In this document: piece after piece, positions 59,161-64,000 of the stretch
Position numbering within the stretch: position 1 is the first letter of the stretch
Layout of the letters: every line of letters starts with the position of its first letter
Assembly (NCBI GenBank): GCA_000967895.1
Contig: FO203512.1
Span: 4,153,531-4,217,530 of the forward strand
Reading direction: 5' to 3'
From: Oleispira antarctica RB-8
GTDB lineage: Bacteria; Pseudomonadota; Gammaproteobacteria; Pseudomonadales; Oceanobacteraceae
DNA: 64,000 nucleotides
Translations under genes and position numbers: made by a program
Notes under the pieces: generated by a model
The model's database searches: none
What the model saw: the letters and a program-made list of their open reading frames with translations, nothing else
Told to the model about the DNA's origin: nothing

Positions 59161-59943
59161 ATGTTTGATACCACCGAAAGCTATCAAGCGATTTTTAACC
59201 AGCGGGCTGATGCTTATCATCAAGCTATGTTAAATTGGCCAGAAGCGCGCAATCAAGAATTTCTTGCGATTTTGCAAGACCTACCCATTAATTCCGCTAC
59301 TCACATACTCGATATACCGGCCGGTGGTGGTTATTTGGCAAATTACTTACCTAACGACATTCGATTACACCATCTTGAAACCAGCGAACTTTTCGCCACC
59401 CTATTTCAACAACATTGTCATTCTGGTAGCCAGCATCCTCTTAGCTTATGCACACTTGATGAACTACCTGAAGAAGATAACAGCATCGACATTGCAGTGA
59501 GTCTGGCAGGTCTGCATCACACCAAAAATAAACAACCACTTTTTGATGAGTTATATCGCTGCTTAAATCCAGGTGGCTTGTTCGTCTTGGCTGATGCCGA
59601 AGATACCTCAGCCACAGCACGCTTCCTTGACGGCTGGGTAAGTGATCACAATACAATGGGGCATAATGGCTGGTATCTTAATCAACATACGATACAGCAA
59701 CTTAAAAACAGCGGTTTCGAGTGTATAAACCAAGAAAACCGTGACTATCACTGGGTATTCAATAGTCAGCTACAGGCTGGAGAATACTGCAAACTTATGT
59801 TCGGAATAGATCGCGCAGACGAGCGTGAGGTTAGCGATGCTCTGGCAAAAGAATTAGGGTTTGATGTGCTAAACGATGGTCGCATCGGTTTGCGCTGGCA
59901 ACTGCATTTTATCACCCTTCGAAAGCCCTTCTCTAAGTTGTAG
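59161..59943 (+). CDS. Class I SAM-dependent methyltransferase
   Basis: A 260-residue methyltransferase of the type 11 fold. Motif I is ILDIPAGGGYLANYL (residues ~45-59), the acidic motif II HHLETSE, motif IV SIDIAVSLAGLHHTKNKQPLFDELYRCL and motif VI NPGGLFVLADAED. The IPAGGG form of motif I is less common than the usual xxGxG. It is third in the operon with the PaaK-like enzyme, so it may methylate that enzyme's product. The substrate is unknown. Confidence 0.85.
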   Translation: MFDTTESYQAIFNQRADAYHQAMLNWPEARNQEFLAILQDLPINSATHILDIPAGGGYLANYLPNDIRLHHLETSELFATLFQQHCHSGSQHPLSLCTLDELPEEDNSIDIAVSLAGLHHTKNKQPLFDELYRCLNPGGLFVLADAEDTSATARFLDGWVSDHNTMGHNGWYLNQHTIQQLKNSGFECINQENRDYHWVFNSQLQAGEYCKLMFGIDRADEREVSDALAKELGFDVLNDGRIGLRWQLHFITLRKPFSKL

Positions 59944-59998
59944 AGGCATGATAAAAAAACGTATACAATGCAATGGCTTACACGTTTAAGCATAGACA

Positions 59999-60043
59999 CC
60001 ACCCTTAGCTCAGTTGGATAGAGCGCTGCCCTCCGAAGGCAGA
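59999..60043 (+). pseudogene. Broken tRNA-Arg copy 1 (5' half)
   Basis: The 5' half of a tRNA-Arg(CCG): acceptor CCACCCT, D-arm and a complete anticodon arm CTGCC-CTCCGAA-GGCAG, the usual gammaproteobacterial stem. The variable loop, T-arm and 3' acceptor strand are missing and replaced by unrelated sequence. It lies 101 bases before copy 2. Confidence 0.8.
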
Positions 60044-60099
60044 CTTGAAAATATGGGCACTTAGGGGGTACAGTCAAAATCAGACTCTAAAATTACGAC

Positions 60100-60143
60100 C
60101 CGCCCTTAGCTCAGTTGGATAGAGTGTCGGCCTCCGAAGGCAA
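60100..60143 (+). pseudogene. Broken tRNA-Arg copy 2 (hybrid 5' half)
   Basis: Forty bases (60100-60139) are identical to the start of the intact tRNA, up to the anticodon loop CCTCCGAAG. After that the sequence continues GCA, as in copy 1, so its anticodon stem (TCGGC against GGCAA) no longer pairs. No T-arm follows. It looks like a recombination product of the other two. Confidence 0.8.
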
Positions 60144-60236
60144 CACTCAGTCTAAAGATAGAATTTAGAGGCGAAACTCAGATGTACCGACAAGGCCAAG
60201 TCGTTAAAATCCACTGGTAAGTGATTGCTAACTTTA

Positions 60237-60313
60237 CCGCCCTTAGCTCAGTTGGATAGAGTGTCGGCCTCCGAAGCCGAAAGCCGCAAGTTCGATTCTT
60301 GCAGGGCGGACCA
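60237..60313 (+). tRNA. tRNA-Arg (anticodon CCG)
   Basis: A full 77-base cloverleaf with encoded CCA. Acceptor stem CCGCCCT/AGGGCGG, D-arm GCTC-AGTTGGATA-GAGT (one G-T pair), anticodon arm TCGGC-CTCCGAA-GCCGA with anticodon CCG, a five-base variable loop and T-arm GCAAG-TTCGATT-CTTGC. It reads CGG codons. All stems pair, so it is probably functional despite the two broken copies upstream. Confidence 0.93.
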
Positions 60314-60487
60314 TTTCCTTTTTTTTGACTCCTACCGCAGTGACCAATTTTTGCTAGTTTTTGCGTCGGTGACCAAAACGTGACCAAACGGTGACCATAG
60401 CTAAAAACATCTCTACTTTAAGGCAATATGAAATGAGTACTGCCCTCCTTTTTTACCATAGTGATTGAGAGTGCTATTTATCATTAC

Positions 60488-60598
60488 TTAGTTAACTACT
60501 GCCATCTTGAATTCTTCGTTGTATCGTTCACCAATATTAGGTCTCCTGCTAGCTCATTGCATAGTTAAAGAGTGTCTAGTGAAATAGGGGCGATTCAG
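60488..60598 (-). mobile_element. Remnant of an IS3-family element
   Basis: At 60573-60598 is a sequence like an IS3-family terminal repeat (TGTCTAGTGAAATAGGGGCG then ATTCAG). Reading inward on the minus strand, an AGGAGA ribosome site is followed by GERYNEEFKMAVVN, the start of an IS3-type OrfA transposase, which stops at 60488. Only one end and about 15 codons remain. Confidence 0.6.
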
Positions 60599-60637
60599 TT
60601 GGCTGCTACTTGTTTGACCAATGTGCTGAAACTTTCA

Positions 60638-60826
60638 TTATTGTACGCCTCCTTGCGTGACGGTTACTTGCAGTGTGGTTGCAAACTCAGGTGTCAGCCC
60701 TTCGCTATCCATTACGGTAGCCGTGATAGTTTGTACGCCTTCTGTTAGGGTGGCATTAATAATGGTGCCAGTGCCTAAATCACCGTCAATGGATGAGCTC
60801 CAAGTAATATTTTCTGACAAATAACT
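60638..60826 (-). pseudogene. Fragment of an Ig-like repeat surface protein
   Basis: The frame encodes SENITWSSSIDGDLGTGTII and then an Ig/PKD-type strand pattern (ITATVMDSEGLTPEFATTLQVTVTQGGVQ), ending at a natural-looking stop. It is a single domain of about 60 residues; upstream the frame runs into the 15-base repeat array near 60826. It is probably the tail of a large adhesin-like gene cut by a transposable element. Confidence 0.6.
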
Positions 60827-60835
60827 GTGCGGTAA

Positions 60836-61051
60836 AGCTTAAGTTGAGCAAATTTCTAGATAACTTGAGCATTTTTATAAATCAGGCCTCTATTTCTAGA
60901 TAACTTAAGCACTTGGGATTTCTACTTAAAAAAATAATCAATCTGTAAGCCACGCCATTATTACGTTTCTAGATAACTTGAGCAAGCTGCCGCACATTGC
61001 TAAAAATTATGCAGACAAGCACTAAATAAGAAAAAACTAGATAACTTGAGC
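60836..61051. repeat. Array of 15-base repeats CTAGATAACTTGAGC
   Basis: Four direct copies at 60856-60870, 60896-60910 (one mismatch), 60969-60983 and 61037-61051, plus a partial TTAAGTTGAGCA at 60838. Spacing is irregular (40, 73 and 68 bases). Several copies share a TTT just before the core. Multiple internal repeats like these are typical of IS21-family ends, where the transposase binds; the identity is not proven. Confidence 0.75.
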
Positions 61052-61522
61052 CATTACACCCGCATAAAGAGCTTTCAGCTTGCTGTGCATTCCTTGTACC
61101 GATTAATAGCAGCTCTTCCAGCCCTTGGTATTACTTGGGTGGTAAGATTTTTATGGCGTACAAATTAATTATTATTCACGCTGAATATTCATCGCCTTGA
61201 TGCCCTTTTTAGGGGGGGGACTAAAGGAAAAGGTTATAAAAACTTTTATATTAGTAACTTTCATCAGATCATATATAAACCGCACTAATCATCAAGGTTA
61301 AACTTAACTCTCCGCATTGATTGCGGGCTTGATTTGAATCGTCATATCACTATTCCCTGCAGCAGATCGATTGAGAATAATTGCTAAATTCATGAAACAC
61401 AATTGAGGCCGATCCATCACTTCAAAGCTATTAATGATAATAAATAAGCTACCGTACTAGAATAAAAGAAATTCAACTCTCGCTAGAAGATTAGACTAGC
61501 TATAATTGAAGCTTGGATAAAG
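61052..61522. other. Decayed accessory DNA
   Basis: No intact gene. On the minus strand 61304-61417 holds a 37-codon ORF (starting MDRPQLCFMNLAIIL, ending PAINAES) without a convincing ribosome site; it may be the tail of a lost gene. A run of nine G residues is at about 61211-61219. The rest shows nothing I can identify. Confidence 0.4.
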
Positions 61523-61693
61523 ATGTTTCTTAAGCCAAGTGTTTATCTGAAAGAAGTATTCACAAGGCTACCAGCAGCCATTTGCGTTGAAGATATTGAG
61601 GCATTACTACCTTGGAATATTGCGAAGGTGGTTTTTATGCTCTTACGTTTTAACAAAAATTTAGTCGCCAAAAGTCAATCGCTTAAAAGTTAA
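61523..61693 (+). pseudogene. C-terminal remnant of an IS66-type transposase
   Basis: A 56-codon ORF whose first half, YLKEVFTRLPAAICVEDIEA followed by LLPWNIA, matches the C-terminal end of IS66 TnpC transposases (YLRDVLTRLP...LLPW). The rest, after the conserved tryptophan, is a read-through into flanking sequence. All catalytic domains are missing. Confidence 0.65.
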
Positions 61694-61702
61694 CTTTGAT
61701 AG

Positions 61703-62107
61703 TTATTGACCAGTTGGCTTAGTTAATAAATCCTGCAAAATACCGCAATTTTTTACGGTCTGATTATCACGGCATTTTGAACGTAAATCAGTTAATGAGC
61801 CTTTCAGTTTTTTCAGTTCAGTCATACGAAGGTTAATTTGTTTGATGTGCTCGTCAATTAAGTGATTGACGTCTTCACATTGAGTTTCCGGTGACTGCTT
61901 TAAGTTGAGCAATTGCTTGATTTCCGCAAGCGTAATATCCAGGTTACGGCAATGTTTAATGAATATGAGTTGCTCCAAGTTTTTTTGATCATAAAGTCGG
62001 TAATTACACTCGCTACGCCGAGGAGCGCTTATTAATTCCTCCTTTTCGTAGAAACGAATGGACTGAACTGAACAACCCGTTAATTTTGCTAATTCACCGA
62101 TTTTCAA
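61703..62107 (-). CDS. MerR-family Cd(II)/Pb(II)-responsive regulator (CadR/PbrR-like)
   Basis: A 134-residue MerR-type activator. The N-terminal winged helix reads MKIGELAKLTGCSVQSIRFYEKEELI. A long dimer helix follows, and the metal-site cysteines are C77, C112 and C121, the pattern of CadR/PbrR. It is divergent from the CDF transporter, and the shared 80-base gap contains a classic MerR-type promoter. It likely switches on the transporter when Cd, Pb or Zn rises. Confidence 0.92.
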   Translation of the reverse strand: MKIGELAKLTGCSVQSIRFYEKEELISAPRRSECNYRLYDQKNLEQLIFIKHCRNLDITLAEIKQLLNLKQSPETQCEDVNHLIDEHIKQINLRMTELKKLKGSLTDLRSKCRDNQTVKNCGILQDLLTKPTGQ

Positions 62108-62125
62108 ACAAACACCTTTTTACGA

Positions 62126-62156
62126 TTGACTCTATAGTGACTATAGAGTTTAAACT
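62126..62156 (+). promoter_or_regulatory. MerR-type promoter and operator
   Basis: -35 TTGACT and -10 TAAACT are separated by 19 bases, the over-long spacer that MerR proteins correct by twisting DNA. Between them is a perfect dyad ACTCTATAG-TGA-CTATAGAGT (62129-62149). It drives the CDF gene. Confidence 0.9.
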
Positions 62157-62187
62157 CACTAATACTAATAAAACAAGGTATTTTTAA

Positions 62188-63087
62188 ATGACAGAAACTT
62201 GCAGTGGACAATGTCAAAGCGAGCCTGTGGAAATAAAGGCTACCACGGTCGACGACAATGCCTCTTTTGACAAAGAATTCACCAGTGAATTTATAGTGCC
62301 TAAAATGGATTGTCCTTCGGAGGAACGACTCATTCGATTAACGCTCGACAGCATCAAGCCATCGGTTGGTTTACTGTTTGATATTCCAGCACGCAAAGTC
62401 AGGGTTTTTCATGGGCATAATTTGGAGGAGATCACTACAAGACTCGAGTCTTTGAAGTTTGGTGCCAAGTTAGAAAACACGCAAGAAACTTGTGGTAAAG
62501 AAGCTGCCAAAGCGACGGCGTCAGCGAAAGAAGCAGAAATCCAAGAAATGCAGATCCTTAAGTGGTTGCTTGCCATTAACGGATTCATGTTTGTTGTTGA
62601 AATAATCGTTGGTTGGATGGCCCAATCGGCCGGTTTAATTGCAGATTCTCTCGACATGTTTGCTGATGCTACGGTTTATGGCTTGGCACTCTATGCCGTT
62701 GGTCACAGTGTTAAAAAGAAGCTTAAAGCGGCGCGTGTTTCTGGCTGGTTGCAAATGATTTTAGCCTTAGGTGCATTGAGTGAAGTATTACGCCGTTTTA
62801 TATTTGGAAGCGATCCCGCTTCAACCTTGATGATGGGGTTTGGGCTCCTCGCTTTGATCGCTAATGTTACTTGCTTGATGCTGATTTTTAAAAATAGAGA
62901 GAGTGGCGCTCATATGAAAGCTAGCTGGATTTTTTCTGCCAATGATGTCATTGCCAACCTTGGGGTAATATTGGCCGGATTTCTGGTCGCATGGACGGGC
63001 TCGCTTTACCCTGACCTGGTGATTGGGTTAATCATTGGTGCGATTGTATTAACCGGTGCTCGTCGTATTTTACAGCTAAAATCTTAA
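62188..63087 (+). CDS. CDF-type cation efflux protein with N-terminal HMA-like domain
   Basis: A 299-residue membrane protein. Residues ~33-95 resemble a heavy-metal-associated domain, but the usual CxxC is reduced to a single Cys (PKMDCPSEE). From ~125 there are about six hydrophobic segments of the cation diffusion facilitator fold, with metal-site motifs DSLDMFADA in span 2 and SANDVIANLG in span 5. The N-terminus MTETCSGQC adds two cysteines. The cytoplasmic C-terminal domain of ordinary CDFs is absent. It should export divalent metal under control of the adjacent MerR regulator. Confidence 0.88.
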   Translation: MTETCSGQCQSEPVEIKATTVDDNASFDKEFTSEFIVPKMDCPSEERLIRLTLDSIKPSVGLLFDIPARKVRVFHGHNLEEITTRLESLKFGAKLENTQETCGKEAAKATASAKEAEIQEMQILKWLLAINGFMFVVEIIVGWMAQSAGLIADSLDMFADATVYGLALYAVGHSVKKKLKAARVSGWLQMILALGALSEVLRRFIFGSDPASTLMMGFGLLALIANVTCLMLIFKNRESGAHMKASWIFSANDVIANLGVILAGFLVAWTGSLYPDLVIGLIIGAIVLTGARRILQLKS

Positions 63088-63104
63088 TCGAAAGGAACTG
63101 TCTG

Positions 63105-63833
63105 CTGAATACTCATAACCCAAAAAACTTTATACCAGCTTTGAGATATCACGCCTTCACTCGCTTTTATGACACGGTCGTCCGTTTTACCACGAGAGAA
63201 ACCGTGTTTAAGACCGCTCTAGTAAAGCAATCTGTCTCTCATCCTGGAGAACGCTTGCTCGACCTTGGATGTGGAACAGGTACTTTGACTATGATAATGG
63301 CTGAGAACGAGGCTGAACTTCAGGTTGTCGGGGTCGATACCGATCCGACAACACTTGAAAAAGCTCAAAAAAAGCTGTCTTCTTTTGGTAACCGCGTCTC
63401 GCTACAACAGGGCTTTGCGCAACAGCTGCCATTCAAAAGAGACTCATTTGTGATCGTTGTATCGAGCCTGTTCTTTCATCATCTGACAAAAGCACAAAAA
63501 ATTGAGACCTTGAAAGAGATATTCCGCGTCTTAAAGCTTGGCGGGCGATTACATATTGCAGATTGGGGGAAGACATCATCCTTTGTTCAACAAGTATTAT
63601 TTATCGTCGTCCAGCTGCTTGACAGATTCGAAACAACCCAAGACAGTGTTGAGAACGCCCTACCGAAATTAATTAAAGACTCGGGGGTCACCCATATCGC
63701 AAACAGGCATTTTTTCGACCCCATTAGGCACTATCCGGTTATTTCAGGCAATCAGACTATGATTGTGCAGTTAGTCTTAATGAATAATCGCGAATGCATT
63801 ATTTTAACCTCCCAAATAAAAGCTAGAGAATAG
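63105..63833 (+). CDS. Class I SAM-dependent methyltransferase in metal-resistance cassette
   Basis: A methyltransferase of the type 11 fold with motif I LLDLGCGTGTLTMIMA, VVGVDTDPTTLEKAQ, FAQQLPFKRDSFVIVVSSLFFHH and LKLGGRLHIADWGK. Homology appears to begin before the first ordinary start, with LNTHNPKNFIPALRYHAFTRFYD. I therefore propose a CTG start at 63105, eight bases after an AAAGGA ribosome site; a TTG at 63141 is the alternative. It follows the CDF gene by 17 bases on the same transcript. The substrate is unknown; similar genes occur in metal-resistance islands. Confidence 0.8.
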   Translation: MNTHNPKNFIPALRYHAFTRFYDTVVRFTTRETVFKTALVKQSVSHPGERLLDLGCGTGTLTMIMAENEAELQVVGVDTDPTTLEKAQKKLSSFGNRVSLQQGFAQQLPFKRDSFVIVVSSLFFHHLTKAQKIETLKEIFRVLKLGGRLHIADWGKTSSFVQQVLFIVVQLLDRFETTQDSVENALPKLIKDSGVTHIANRHFFDPIRHYPVISGNQTMIVQLVLMNNRECIILTSQIKARE

Positions 63834-63840
63834 AATGCCG

Positions 63841-64000
63841 ATGAAAAAGTGGTCGTCATATTGGTTGGTTTTATTGATTGTGATGCAGTCAATTACCGCT
63901 ATTGCCGACACCACCCAAGCACATCAATCTGAAGATATTCAAACTCCGACTGAAATCACTCAACCACAGTTGTTTGAAAAACCAACCCGATTTTTTAATG
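63841..64000 (+). CDS. Exported protein of the metal-resistance cassette (3' end outside window)
   Basis: Starts seven bases after the methyltransferase stop. ATG codons at 63835 and 63841 are both possible; the second gives MKKWSSYWLVLLIVMQ, a signal peptide with a likely cleavage after AIA. The mature start is polar and His/Gln/Glu-rich. It may be a small periplasmic metal-binding protein of the kind preceding czc-type efflux genes, but only 53 codons are visible. Confidence 0.65.
   Translation, partial: MKKWSSYWLVLLIVMQSITAIADTTQAHQSEDIQTPTEITQPQLFEKPTRFFN

Noticed and set aside
59766-60077. Minus-strand ORF of 103 codons ending the methyltransferase region
   Set aside because: It runs antisense through tRNA copy 1 and the methyltransferase gene, and has no ribosome site.
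60178-60387. Minus-strand ORF of 69 codons containing CKNRTCGFRLRRPTLYPTEL
   Set aside because: It is the antisense of the tRNA-Arg gene; this translated tRNA sequence is a well-known annotation artefact.
60330-60400. Repeated TGACCAAA motifs after the tRNA as a CRISPR-like or iteron array
   Set aside because: Only three or four short copies with irregular spacing; no spacers and no cas genes in the window.

Overview
The window looks like chromosomal DNA from a marine gammaproteobacterium of the Oceanospirillales/Pseudomonadales type, with moderately AT-rich codon use. Much of the gene order matches the Pseudomonas chromosome as I remember it: ubiD-oxidoreductase, hemYXDC, algR-algZ/argH, cyaA-lptM-lysA-dapF-DUF484-HAD, sutA, glnK-amtB, ubiK-comM, rep, cytochrome c5. 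The species cannot be named from sequence alone; Oleispira, Bermanella or Thalassolituus relatives would fit.

Layout. 1-2300: an AraC-type regulator (possibly cut by the window edge), a HigB/HigA-like toxin-antitoxin pair and an orphan protein. 2384-6149: a TIGR02444 protein, an ABC-F ATPase and hemW. 6341-8526: a secreted beta-propeller protein and a periplasmic solute-binding-like protein. 8554-12720: a PA4642-like protein, trmB and a DUF423 membrane protein, then ubiD and its flavin/2Fe-2S oxidoreductase. 12781-20408: the tetrapyrrole genes hemYXDC and the AlgR/AlgZ-type two-component pair, divergent from argH. 20528-27278: class I adenylate cyclase, a 41-residue LptM-type lipoprotein, lysA, dapF, DUF484 and a HAD hydrolase (xerC is missing from this string), plus a 38-residue membrane protein. 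27507-33246: two large exported proteins, one a lipoprotein and one ending in a sorting-tail-like sequence with an (AAAG)5 tract ahead of it. 33472-36779: SutA, a frameshifted DUF4124 gene, amtB, glnK and a TorF-type outer-membrane protein. 37065-48656: the urea ABC transporter urtABCDE and the urease cluster ureDABCEFG. 49109-54491: an SDR enzyme, ubiK, comM, rep and cytochrome c5. 54831-59943: a glycine-rich repeat lipoprotein and a three-gene operon (STN-like periplasmic protein, PaaK/CapK-like adenylate-forming enzyme, methyltransferase). 59999-61700: a tRNA-Arg(CCG) gene with two broken upstream copies, followed by decayed insertion-sequence and surface-protein fragments. 61703-64000: a MerR/CDF metal-resistance module with a methyltransferase, running off the right edge.

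How the genes work together. The clearest system is nitrogen scavenging. UrtABCDE imports urea, the urease genes build the nickel enzyme that turns it into ammonium, AmtB takes up ammonium and GlnK senses nitrogen status. I find a sigma-54 (-24/-12) promoter with exact GG-N10-GC geometry ahead of each of the three transcription units (torF-glnK-amtB, urtABCDE, ureDABCEFG). Candidate NtrC sites lie about 95-140 bases upstream of each, so the whole block reads as one NtrC regulon. The right end is accessory DNA: crossovers at the anticodon loop of tRNA-Arg, IS3 and IS66 remnants, an array of 15-base repeats and a metal-resistance cassette. The STN/PaaK-like/methyltransferase operon beside it is the best candidate for an undescribed function.
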